Of a stretch of DNA of 6,807 nucleotides, positions 1-5,389 are shown piece after piece; within the stretch, counting starts at the first letter, position 1, and each line of letters begins with the position of its first letter. This stretch comes from an uncultured Bacilli bacterium. Lineage in GTDB: Bacteria; Bacillota_I; Bacilli_A; RF39; UBA660. The DNA is taken from contig CANQXB010000051.1 of the NCBI GenBank assembly GCA_947627805.1, positions 1 through 6,807 of the forward strand, in the 5' to 3' direction. The position numbers and the translations under genes were made by a program. The notes beneath the pieces were generated by a model. That model was not told the origin of the DNA. It saw only the letters and a list, made by a program, of their open reading frames with translations, and ran no database searches.

Positions 1-60
1 TATTACTAACACTCCTAGAGTTATTGCTATAAGTATCTTCTTTTTATTTTTTTTATTCAT
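1..60 (-). CDS. Partial gene: N-terminus of a membrane or exported protein
   Basis: Only the first 20 codons are in the window; the gene continues past the left edge. The ATG is at 60-58 and is preceded by a good GAGGTG Shine-Dalgarno (72-67) six bases away. The visible peptide begins MNKKNKKKILIAITLG and continues hydrophobic. A lysine-rich start followed by a hydrophobic run is typical of a signal peptide or a first membrane segment with a cytoplasmic N-terminus. Function cannot be assigned. It is divergent from the ribbon-helix-helix gene at 176, and its predicted promoter contains the same repeated operator-like sites, so the two genes are probably co-regulated. Confidence 0.7.
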   Translation of the reverse strand, partial: MNKKNKKKILIAITLGVLVI

Positions 61-82
61 ACATAACACCTCTATTATTGGT

Positions 83-111
83 ATTATAACACATTGTGTC
101 ACAAAATGTAA
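83..111 (-). promoter_or_regulatory. Promoter of the leftward truncated gene
   Basis: Read on the minus strand, a perfect TATAAT -10 box lies at 88-83. A weak -35 candidate, TTACAT, lies at 111-106 with a 17-bp spacer; ATTACA one base further out is equally possible. The -35 overlaps one of the TGTNNNACA sites (107-115), so a bound repressor would block this promoter. The -10 is convincing and the -35 is poor. Confidence 0.6.
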
Positions 112-143
112 TACAAATTGTAACATTTACTAATTGTATCACA
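95..143. promoter_or_regulatory. Probable operator array for the ribbon-helix-helix protein
   Basis: Three 9-bp sites fit TGTNNNACA: TGTGTCACA (95-103), TGTAATACA (107-115) and TGTATCACA (135-143). A degenerate fourth, TGTAACATT, lies at 119-127. The first three in order start 12 bp apart (95, 107, 119); the last starts 16 bp further on. The first site sits in the perfect 11-bp palindrome TTGTGTCACAA (94-104). Ribbon-helix-helix repressors usually bind arrays of short, regularly spaced subsites near their own promoter, and the next gene encodes such a protein. The repeats are seen directly; the assignment to that protein is inference. Confidence 0.6.
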
Positions 144-155
144 TTTTTTTATAAT
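126..155 (+). promoter_or_regulatory. Promoter of the ribbon-helix-helix gene
   Basis: A perfect TATAAT -10 box is at 150-155. The best -35 candidate is TTTACT at 126-131 with an 18-bp spacer (TTACTA at 127-132 gives 17 bp). The operator-like site at 135-143 falls inside the spacer, which suits autorepression. The -10 to Shine-Dalgarno distance matches that of the divergent promoter. Confidence 0.6.
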
Positions 156-175
156 AAAGATATTAGAGGTGACAA

Positions 176-370
176 ATGAAAAAATTAAATATTAAAGATA
201 TTAATGAAGAATCTATTGTAAAAACAGTTAGAGCAAAAGTGTCTTTATGGAAAAGAGTAGAAGATACTGCCGCAAAAAATAATATTTCTGTTAATAAATT
301 AGTAGTTACACTAATTAATTTTGGCCTCGATAATTTAGAAGAAAATGAAAATGAAAATCAAAGCGATTAA
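176..370 (+). CDS. Small ribbon-helix-helix (Arc/CopG-like) DNA-binding protein
   Basis: A 64-residue protein with the usual size and layout of a ribbon-helix-helix repressor. A short basic strand segment (about residues 16-23, VKTVRAKV) is followed by a first helix (24-35, LWKRVEDTAAKN), a turn at NIS, and a second amphipathic helix (39-54, VNKLVVTLINFGLDNL). The acidic, Asn-rich tail (EENENENQSD) is probably disordered. These proteins dimerise through the strand, which enters the DNA major groove; they serve as autorepressors, antitoxins or plasmid copy and partition regulators. The start is fixed by AGAGGTG at 165-171. It has its own promoter with repeated operator-like sites and its own terminator. 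No toxin gene follows: the next gene is convergent. Its likely co-target is the divergent truncated gene. The fold call rests on pattern rather than a database match. Confidence 0.75.
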   Translation: MKKLNIKDINEESIVKTVRAKVSLWKRVEDTAAKNNISVNKLVVTLINFGLDNLEENENENQSD

Positions 371-390
371 ACTTTGATTTATTTTTTTTC
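355..390 (+). terminator. Rho-independent terminator after the ribbon-helix-helix gene
   Basis: The inverted repeat AAATCAAAG (355-363) and CTTTGATTT (372-380) forms a 9-bp stem with an 8-base loop that contains the TAA stop. It is followed by ATTTTTTTT (381-389). The T-run doubles as the last lysine codons of the convergent ATPase gene, so each gene ends inside the other's 3' signal. In the minus direction the hairpin is followed only by a broken T-rich stretch, so termination of the ATPase transcript here is possible but weaker. Confidence 0.8.
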
Positions 391-1716
391 TTCTAAGAAT
401 CTTTCTAATAAAAATGTTAAGAAATAAGGAAAAGTATAAAATTTACCATTAAACCCAATATTTTTATTACATAGTTTTATACCATATTTTATTTCTTTAT
501 ATTTTTTACTTTCTATTAAATTATTTAAAGATGCTGTGGCATTATCATTAGCTTTTACTTCTACGGGTATAATAGAATTATTATCTCTTATGATAAAATC
601 CATTTCAATACTTGGTTTATCTTTTTTATAAAAGAATAAATCAAAACCCGCCTTTGTTAATCCTTCCGCAATAATATTTTCATAAATTGCCCCTTTATAA
701 GTATTAAAATTATTATTTAATCTTAAATCTTCTTGGGATTTTTTATCTAATGAAGCAATTAATAATCCAGTATCTCCAAAGTATAAACGATAATTTTCAG
801 GATTATAATTGGCTTTTAAAGGAAAAGCCAAATTATCTAAACAATAACTAATATTAACTATTCCGGCATTATGCAACCAATCAATAACTCCAATATAATC
901 TCTATTTCGAGCACTAGGACTCAATTTAGTTACTTGAAATTTTTTATTTTCATTACCTAAAAATACTTTTATTTTTTGATACGCATTTAATATCTTGGTT
1001 TTATTTAAGTCATTAGCATATTTAGTGATATCTTCTTCATTATCTTTTAATATTTGCTTTTGCATATCTAAAATACCACTAAAATTTTTATTTTCAATAA
1101 ATCTTGCCACAATTGCGGGCATTCCCCCTAGAATCATATAATCTTTAAAATGGCCCATCATTACATCATATTGAACGGGAGAAAGTGGTTTTACTTCTTT
1201 CATGCAGGTGTATAAATCTTCTATTTGTTCTTCTTTATAACCTTTAGCCCATAAATATTCTTCAAAATCCAAGGAATACAAAGTATAATCTTGTTTATAA
1301 CCAACACTAACTGATTCAATTTCATTATAATTAATTCCCATTAATGACCCAGAACAAATTACATCAAATCTTCCATCAATGCTAAAAAACTTTAAAGAAG
1401 TAGCAACATTGGGACATTTTTGAATTTCATCAAAAAAGATTAAGGTTTCATTAGGAATAAATTTAAATTCCGGATTTTTTAATGAAATAATTTTTATTAT
1501 ATTATCAGGAGTATAACCATCTTCAAATATTTCAAAATATTGAGGCATTTCTATAAAGTTTATTTCAATAAAACTTTTATAATTATTTTGGCCAAAATAT
1601 CTAATGGCATTAGTTTTTCCAACTTGTCTGGCTCCTCCCACTATTAAAGGAAGTTTATTTTTATCACTTTTCCATTTAACTAAAAACTCATCAATTTTTC
1701 TTCTTAATCTAGTCAT
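379..1716 (-). CDS. AAA_14/DUF4143-type ATP-binding protein
   Basis: A 445-residue P-loop ATPase of the widespread, poorly understood AAA_14 plus DUF4143 family; the length is typical. The Walker A motif is GARQVGKT (residues 28-35) and Walker B is LIFFDE (92-97), followed by IQKCPN. FDVICSGS (117-124) is the sensor-like strand and GGMP (197-200) is the usual family motif before the helical middle. The C-terminal DUF4143 part contains YFGDTGLL (312-319) and a PD-(D/E)XK-like pattern: E345 in GAIYEN, D373 in EMDF, and E386/K388 in PVEVKAN. This suggests a nuclease fold, possibly inactive. Members often occur singly and vary between strains; the cellular role is unknown. ATG at 1716 is supported by AGGTGAT (1728-1722). 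It has its own promoter and lies just downstream of a 33-bp-spaced repeat array. No frameshift or missing motif is seen. Confidence 0.88.
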   Translation of the reverse strand: MTRLRRKIDEFLVKWKSDKNKLPLIVGGARQVGKTNAIRYFGQNNYKSFIEINFIEMPQYFEIFEDGYTPDNIIKIISLKNPEFKFIPNETLIFFDEIQKCPNVATSLKFFSIDGRFDVICSGSLMGINYNEIESVSVGYKQDYTLYSLDFEEYLWAKGYKEEQIEDLYTCMKEVKPLSPVQYDVMMGHFKDYMILGGMPAIVARFIENKNFSGILDMQKQILKDNEEDITKYANDLNKTKILNAYQKIKVFLGNENKKFQVTKLSPSARNRDYIGVIDWLHNAGIVNISYCLDNLAFPLKANYNPENYRLYFGDTGLLIASLDKKSQEDLRLNNNFNTYKGAIYENIIAEGLTKAGFDLFFYKKDKPSIEMDFIIRDNNSIIPVEVKANDNATASLNNLIESKKYKEIKYGIKLCNKNIGFNGKFYTFPYFLTFLLERFLEEKK

Positions 1717-1734
1717 TTATTATCACCTATTAAA

Positions 1735-1763
1735 AATATACCATATTTTAGCCAAAAAATCAA
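1735..1763 (-). promoter_or_regulatory. Promoter of the ATPase gene
   Basis: On the minus strand TTGATT (1763-1758) and TATATT (1740-1735) are separated by exactly 17 bp, a good vegetative promoter. The expected start would be just ahead of the AGGTGAT ribosome binding site. The repeat array at 1772-1847 begins nine bases upstream of the -35 box, which is where an activator or a mobile-element end could influence it. Confidence 0.65.
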
Positions 1764-1771
1764 TGTCTCAC

Positions 1772-1847
1772 CACATTTTCCGGGGTGTTTTTAGTCAATT
1801 TATACACATTTTCCGGACCATTTTTGAATCATTTATACACATTTTCC
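1772..1847. repeat. Three copies of a CACATTTTCC motif at 33-bp spacing
   Basis: The 10-mer CACATTTTCC occurs at 1772-1781, 1805-1814 and 1838-1847, each start exactly 33 bp from the next. The last two copies share a 17-base identity, ATTTATACACATTTTCC (1798-1814 and 1831-1847), while the first is diverged on its left side. Copies one and two continue into CCGG. The intervening sequence differs, so this is a set of spaced binding-site-like repeats and not a tandem duplication. It fills the gap between the lysozyme stop codon and the ATPase promoter. Regular direct repeats at an element end occur in IS21-type transposons, and spaced sites also serve as regulator arrays. No transposase is present to decide. 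Confidence 0.7.
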
Positions 1848-1851
1848 CGAC

Positions 1852-3051
1852 TTAATGATATAAAATATCAATATCAACATCATTATTAATACCATCTATT
1901 TTACCATTATTACATAATTGCCACATAATATAATTACCAGTATAAGAACTTTTATTGTTATCTTTAGTATAATGAGCAAGCCATACTGGGTAATTCTTTT
2001 TATTTTGCCAAATAGTTTCTAAATAAAATTTACTACTATAAAGCATTGCTTCATAACCATTATTTTTAAGCTCATCCATATAAGCATTAGCAATTTCATT
2101 TATTTCATGAAAACTTATTTTATAACTATTCCATCTTGACCAATTCTCCCAGTCAAAGGCAATTGGTAAATCTAATTTTTCCCCATCTAAAGCTTTAACT
2201 ACCCATTTAGCATGTTCTTTAGCTTCTTCTTTAGAACCAGCCACAGTAAAGAAATAAACTCCTACTTTTAAACCGGCTTCTTTAGCTTTTTTAATATTAG
2301 CTTGATAATATTCATCATCATATATTTCTCTACTAGTTTGTCCTTGATAACCAATTCGCATCATTACAAAACTAGCTCCAGCTTTTTTAACTTTTTCATA
2401 ATCAATATCTTCTTGCCATTTAGAAACATCAATTCCGATTTCATTATCAATTGTTTTATGTTTTTGATAAACTTCAAGAAAATCAGTTCTAACTCTTTCG
2501 GTATTATCACTATCACTATTATTATCACTTGGTGTAGGTTTATATACTTTTAAAGTAACATTAACTTTCTTTTCATTTTGACTACTATCAGTTAAAGTAT
2601 AAACTAATTTATAAGTTCCTGGTTTTTGTAAATCATATTCCCCTTCAATAGTACATTTTATATTCCCATCATACATATCACCATAACTAATTAAATCACA
2701 AATATCTTTATCATAACCAACTTCCACACTTTTAGAAGTCCCACTAAAAACAACAGGTGGTGTTGTATCAACAACATTTATTTTACCTTTATAAACATAA
2801 TGTTTTTTATCTTTAATATAATTTACTTCTATTTGTTTTTCTCCTAAAGAATTAGTATCTATTAATCTATTATCACTATTTATTTTAACATTACCCACAT
2901 TTTCAATAATATCATTTAAATAAACATCACTATATACTTCTACATTATTCATAATTATTTTTAAATTATCATTAGTATCATCTACTAATACTTTACTTTT
3001 ACAACCAGTTAAAACTAAACATAATAAAAATAAAATAATATACTTTTTCAT
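1852..3051 (-). CDS. Lipoprotein with Ig-like modules and a GH25 lysozyme domain
   Basis: A 399-residue exported peptidoglycan hydrolase. The N-terminus is a lipoprotein signal with lipobox LTGC, so C17 would be lipidated and the protein anchored on the outer face of the membrane. Two Ig-like modules follow: about residues 25-94, and 95-171, which begins DTTPP and resembles DUF5011/surface-protein Ig repeats. Residues 172-203 are an Asn/Ser/Asp-rich linker. The GH25 muramidase domain covers 204-399: D208 in GIDVSKWQ, the catalytic pair D300 and E302 in FDWE, and the closing MWQ...DGI...DVDID. GH25 enzymes cleave the MurNAc-GlcNAc beta-1,4 bond. The start at 3051 is preferred over the in-frame ATG at 3066 because it gives an ideal signal peptide and a GTGAGG site six bases upstream. 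Roles in wall remodelling or competitor lysis are both possible. No terminator is seen after its stop. Confidence 0.9.
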   Translation of the reverse strand: MKKYIILFLLCLVLTGCKSKVLVDDTNDNLKIIMNNVEVYSDVYLNDIIENVGNVKINSDNRLIDTNSLGEKQIEVNYIKDKKHYVYKGKINVVDTTPPVVFSGTSKSVEVGYDKDICDLISYGDMYDGNIKCTIEGEYDLQKPGTYKLVYTLTDSSQNEKKVNVTLKVYKPTPSDNNSDSDNTERVRTDFLEVYQKHKTIDNEIGIDVSKWQEDIDYEKVKKAGASFVMMRIGYQGQTSREIYDDEYYQANIKKAKEAGLKVGVYFFTVAGSKEEAKEHAKWVVKALDGEKLDLPIAFDWENWSRWNSYKISFHEINEIANAYMDELKNNGYEAMLYSSKFYLETIWQNKKNYPVWLAHYTKDNNKSSYTGNYIMWQLCNNGKIDGINNDVDIDILYH

Positions 3052-3055
3052 AAAT

Positions 3056-3062
3056 ACCTCAC
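3056..3062 (-). promoter_or_regulatory. Ribosome binding site that fixes the lysozyme start
   Basis: On the minus strand GTGAGGT (3062-3056) lies five to six bases before the ATG at 3051. It lies downstream of the alternative ATG at 3066, which has no comparable upstream site. This excludes the five extra residues MCEVF from the protein. Confidence 0.75.
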
Positions 3063-3069
3063 ACATTTA

Positions 3070-3080
3070 ATTATATTATA
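3070..3080 (-). promoter_or_regulatory. Possible -10 region for the lysozyme gene
   Basis: Two overlapping TATAAT boxes lie at 3080-3075 and 3075-3070 on the minus strand, just after the upstream operon's terminator. No good -35 box is visible at 16-18 bp: the region there is the T-tract of that terminator. The transcript leader would be very short. In such AT-rich DNA a chance TATAAT is common, so confidence is limited. Confidence 0.4.
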
Positions 3081-3118
3081 TTAAAAAGTAAAATAAAAGA
3101 TGCTTTTTAAGGCATCTT
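3081..3118 (-). terminator. Rho-independent terminator of the three-gene operon
   Basis: On the minus strand AAGATGC (3118-3112) and GCATCTT (3103-3097) form a 7-bp stem with an 8-base loop. A T-rich tail (TTATTTTACTTTTT, to about 3083) follows. The stem begins within the TAA stop codon of the 95-residue protein gene. It separates the operon from the lysozyme gene. Confidence 0.8.
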
Positions 3119-3404
3119 ATAAGTATTCTATAACTTTAATATTTTTATTTAATTTAGCAATTAAATCTTCAGGTTCATATTTAGAGAATATATTAACAAA
3201 ATGGCTATGATCATTTAAAAACATATCATAATATTCTAAAAATATCTTTTGATAATTAGTTACTCCTAATTCTTTTAAATAACTAATATTTTTCCCTACT
3301 AATTTTTTATTTTCTTTAATCGCATCAATTAATTTTTTAGGAGAATTATTTAAGAATGAAGCAATTTGTTCTTTATTAAAATCATATTTTTCTAAAAATT
3401 TCAT
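3117..3404 (-). CDS. Small helical protein of unknown function, third gene of the operon
   Basis: A 95-residue, charged, almost entirely helical protein (Lys, Asn, Leu, Ile and Phe rich) with no signal peptide or membrane segment, so probably cytoplasmic. I do not recognise the family. The pattern from residue 11 on can be laid out as helix pairs of about 31 residues, for example NISYLKELGVTNYQKIF (39-55) followed by a second helix ending FLNDHSHF. This recalls mTERF-type repeats and the C-terminus of the first protein of the operon. ATG at 3404 follows the preceding TAG stop by one base. Its Shine-Dalgarno AGGAGG (3416-3411) lies inside the last codons of the upstream gene, so the two are translationally linked. 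A terminator follows directly. Confidence 0.75.
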   Translation of the reverse strand: MKFLEKYDFNKEQIASFLNNSPKKLIDAIKENKKLVGKNISYLKELGVTNYQKIFLEYYDMFLNDHSHFVNIFSKYEPEDLIAKLNKNIKVIEYL

Positions 3405-3405
3405 T

Positions 3406-4215
3406 CTATCTTCCTCCTCTTCTATTATCTAAATCATATTCATCAACAGGAATATCGGCAAAACTAAACATATCATCAAGTCCATTATTATCATTATTTA
3501 AAGGAGTATAACTTGGTCCACTATTAGGATTATAACCATTAGTACCATAATCTAAAGGAGTACCATAATTCATATTTAAACTATTATCTAAATCATCAAG
3601 TCCTAATTCACTTTGCATAGCATCTCTAGTTGTCGCTTCTTTTCTTGTTTGACTTTCAATATTATTTCTAATAGCTTCAAAATTATCAATTCTAGTTTGT
3701 AAAGTATCTATATCTTTAGTAGCTTCACTCATTACTTGTTCATATCTACTTTTATCTTCTTCTTTTTCTAAAGTAACATTAATTGGTTTTACTTCAACAT
3801 TCTCAATTTTTTCAGGTTCACTAAATTCACGACCCCATTCTCCTTCATCAAATAAGAAGCTTTTATAGGTTCCATCTTCATTGCGATAAGAATGTCCTGT
3901 TTGAACACAATATTTTATTTTCTTAAATAAATCTAATGCATCTCTAATTAAATATACTGGTTCCATGCTATATAAATCAGTAGCATTTACTTCATGCATT
4001 ATATCAAATTTTTTAGCAAAGTTTTCTTCCGCTAAAACTTTAATTTCTCTTGCTTTAGTTATATATACTTGTTGCGTTCTTAAATAAGCTAATGATCTTT
4101 CTAATTCTTCATAATCAACTAAAGCTAATGTTGGCATAAATTTATCTAATACTTTATCTTTTTCTTCTTCGCTTAGCTCTGTAAATAAATCTAATTTTTC
4201 TTTTAGGCCTTTCAT
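3406..4215 (-). CDS. Hypothetical protein: helical N-terminus, coiled coil, disordered tail
   Basis: A 269-residue cytoplasmic protein of unrecognised family, second in the operon. Residues 1 to about 108 are helical and can be arranged as units of roughly 31 residues; the segment DLYSMEPVYLIRDALDLF (80-97) lines up loosely with DIYLNPNILIKYDNDTLG in the upstream protein. Residues 108-145 include a short distinct stretch, GHSYRNEDGTYKSFLFDEGE. About 149-200 is a heptad-like charged helix, probably a coiled coil. The tail (205-269) is rich in Asn, Gly, Pro and Tyr, then acidic, and looks disordered, ending RRGGR. That terminal RGGR is written by the Shine-Dalgarno of the next gene. ATG at 4215 is preceded by AGGAGGG (4227-4221), which overlaps the TAG of the previous gene. 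The layout suggests a scaffold or adaptor, but this is inference. Confidence 0.75.
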   Translation of the reverse strand: MKGLKEKLDLFTELSEEEKDKVLDKFMPTLALVDYEELERSLAYLRTQQVYITKAREIKVLAEENFAKKFDIMHEVNATDLYSMEPVYLIRDALDLFKKIKYCVQTGHSYRNEDGTYKSFLFDEGEWGREFSEPEKIENVEVKPINVTLEKEEDKSRYEQVMSEATKDIDTLQTRIDNFEAIRNNIESQTRKEATTRDAMQSELGLDDLDNSLNMNYGTPLDYGTNGYNPNSGPSYTPLNNDNNGLDDMFSFADIPVDEYDLDNRRGGR

Positions 4216-4225
4216 ATTTTCCCTC

Positions 4226-5311
4226 CTAATATGCTATTAATGGTACTTTCTTTGGGTCCAAACCACTACTAATTAATTTATCTATAACACTTCCTAAAGT
4301 GTCATTATCATATTTAATTAAAATATTGGGATTTAAATAAATATCTCCAGGCTCTTTACCAATTTCCACTAATTTATTTATTTTTTGTTCAAATTCTTTA
4401 TCATATAATAACTCAGCATTATCGACAAACATATCAAGTTCAATATTATTAGCTTTAGCAAATTCAACATTGCTTCTTAAATCATTTTTATTATAGTTTG
4501 CTAATATTTTTTCTAAATCATTATTAGTAAAATCTAAATAGTCAAAACCAAGTTCTGTTAAAAGATTAATAAGTTCCTCTTTAGGAGATAAACTATTTTC
4601 CACTTCTTCTTCATCAGCAATATTTTCTTTCGCTTCGGCAAATACTTCCGAAATACTTTTACCTTGTTGTTCCGCATTTTTTAACTTTTCTTCATAATCA
4701 AATAACGCATCTTCTGGGAACATTAATATTTTAGCGGCTTCTCTTTGTTCATCTTCCGTAAAATCAAATTTTTCTAAAAGGGAAGTAATAGAATCTCTTG
4801 TAATATTAATATTACCATTTAAAGCTAATTCAAAATATTCATTAAGTCTTGTTTGATTTTCCATTGCTTCATCTTTTCTAATTCCTAATTCTTCAATGGT
4901 CGCAATGGCTGTATTCATTTCTGATTCTACTTTAACAAGTTCATCTTCCGCTTTTTTAGTGTCATCTTGAACTTTAGAAATTGTTTTAGGTAATAAATCA
5001 TTAATTTCTTCACTTAATTTATCAGGATTAAAATCAATTTTTAATTTTTCTAAAACCGTTTTAAAATCATCAGTTTTAATGTTACTTAAAGCGGAAACTA
5101 ATTTTTCACCTTCACTACCAAGAACTCTTTCTTCTTCTTCTAAAGAAGCAATCTTATCTTGTAAGGTAGCTTTTTCACTAGTTGTTCTTTCTTTAGTTTC
5201 AGTAGCTTTCTCTCTTTCAGTTTCCATTTTCTTAAGTATAACACTATCTTCACCACGTAGGTTATATAATTTATCTAATAATTTTGTAATATCTGCAGTT
5301 AACATTTTCAT
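4226..5311 (-). CDS. Hypothetical coiled-coil protein with C-terminal helical repeats
   Basis: A 361-residue, highly acidic cytoplasmic protein, first in the operon; family not recognised. Residues 20-75 and 108-155 are charged and heptad-like, consistent with a coiled coil broken by a short segment around 80-107. Residues 157-232 are helical and end in a Glu-rich linker (IADEEEVENS). The C-terminal third (243-361) shows repeats of about 31 residues starting near 248, 280, 311 and 342, with LVEIGKEPGDIYLNPNILIK (313-332) and KLISSGLDPKKV (345-356) the clearest. The helix, Gly turn, helix, N-P pattern resembles mTERF repeats, which bind nucleic acid in mitochondria. That function is not demonstrated here. 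ATG at 5311 is chosen over an in-frame GTG at 5320 because GAGGGA (5326-5321) abuts the GTG but is well placed for the ATG. The stop is TAG, merged with the next gene's Shine-Dalgarno. Confidence 0.78.
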   Translation of the reverse strand: MKMLTADITKLLDKLYNLRGEDSVILKKMETEREKATETKERTTSEKATLQDKIASLEEEERVLGSEGEKLVSALSNIKTDDFKTVLEKLKIDFNPDKLSEEINDLLPKTISKVQDDTKKAEDELVKVESEMNTAIATIEELGIRKDEAMENQTRLNEYFELALNGNINITRDSITSLLEKFDFTEDEQREAAKILMFPEDALFDYEEKLKNAEQQGKSISEVFAEAKENIADEEEVENSLSPKEELINLLTELGFDYLDFTNNDLEKILANYNKNDLRSNVEFAKANNIELDMFVDNAELLYDKEFEQKINKLVEIGKEPGDIYLNPNILIKYDNDTLGSVIDKLISSGLDPKKVPLIAY

Positions 5312-5320
5312 TATAACCAC

Positions 5321-5326
5321 TCCCTC
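5321..5326 (-). promoter_or_regulatory. Ribosome binding site deciding ATG 5311 over GTG 5320
   Basis: GAGGGA (5326-5321, minus strand) is immediately adjacent to the GTG codon at 5320, leaving no spacer. It stands nine bases before the ATG at 5311; the overlapping GGGAG reading gives about seven. The ATG at 5305 is farther away and less likely. Confidence 0.7.
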
Positions 5327-5339
5327 TTATTATAGATAA

Positions 5340-5368
5340 ATTATATCAAATTCAATTTATTTTGTAAA
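5340..5368 (-). promoter_or_regulatory. Strong promoter of the three-gene operon
   Basis: On the minus strand TTTACA (5368-5363) and TATAAT (5345-5340) are separated by 17 bp, and the -10 is extended by TG one base upstream (TGATATAAT). This is 11 of 12 matches to the vegetative consensus, the best promoter in the window, pointing to housekeeping-sigma transcription. A second TATAAT at 5334-5329 has no good -35. Confidence 0.8.
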
Positions 5369-5377
5369 CATTTTACA
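5363..5377. promoter_or_regulatory. Palindrome covering the -35 box of the operon promoter
   Basis: TGTAAA (5363-5368), CAT, TTTACA (5372-5377) is a perfect 6-bp inverted repeat with a 3-bp centre. One arm is the -35 hexamer itself. The size and position are those of a repressor operator. The bound protein is unknown; chance is not negligible in AT-rich DNA. Confidence 0.45.
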
Positions 5378-5389
5378 TATTTTTTTCTT

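Noticed and set aside
1769..1792. Plus-strand hairpin CACC...GGTG followed by TTTTT as a terminator
   Set aside because: The stem is only 4 bp with an 11-base loop, and no plus-strand gene ends there.
1772..1847. CRISPR array
   Set aside because: The common unit is only 10-17 bases, there are just three copies, one of them degenerate, and no cas gene is nearby.
1604..1855. 83-codon plus-strand open frame across the ATPase start and the repeat array
   Set aside because: It is antisense to the ATPase N-terminus, lacks a ribosome binding site, and its repeated IHIF residues are only the translation of the 33-bp-spaced DNA repeats.
2302..2553. 83-codon plus-strand open frame inside the lysozyme gene
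   Set aside because: It is wholly antisense to a convincing gene; the Ile/Phe-rich composition is what AT-rich antisense DNA yields, and no start signal is seen.
3052..3066. Five-residue upstream extension (MCEVF) of the lysozyme
   Set aside because: The ribosome binding site lies inside this extension and the lipoprotein signal begins properly at the ATG at 3051.
5312..5320. GTG start for the coiled-coil protein
   Set aside because: The Shine-Dalgarno abuts the GTG with no spacer, whereas the ATG at 5311 has suitable spacing.
5079..5339. 86-codon plus-strand open frame opposite the coiled-coil protein start
   Set aside because: Its Ser/Leu-rich sequence is the antisense of Glu/Lys coiled-coil codons, and there is no ribosome binding site.
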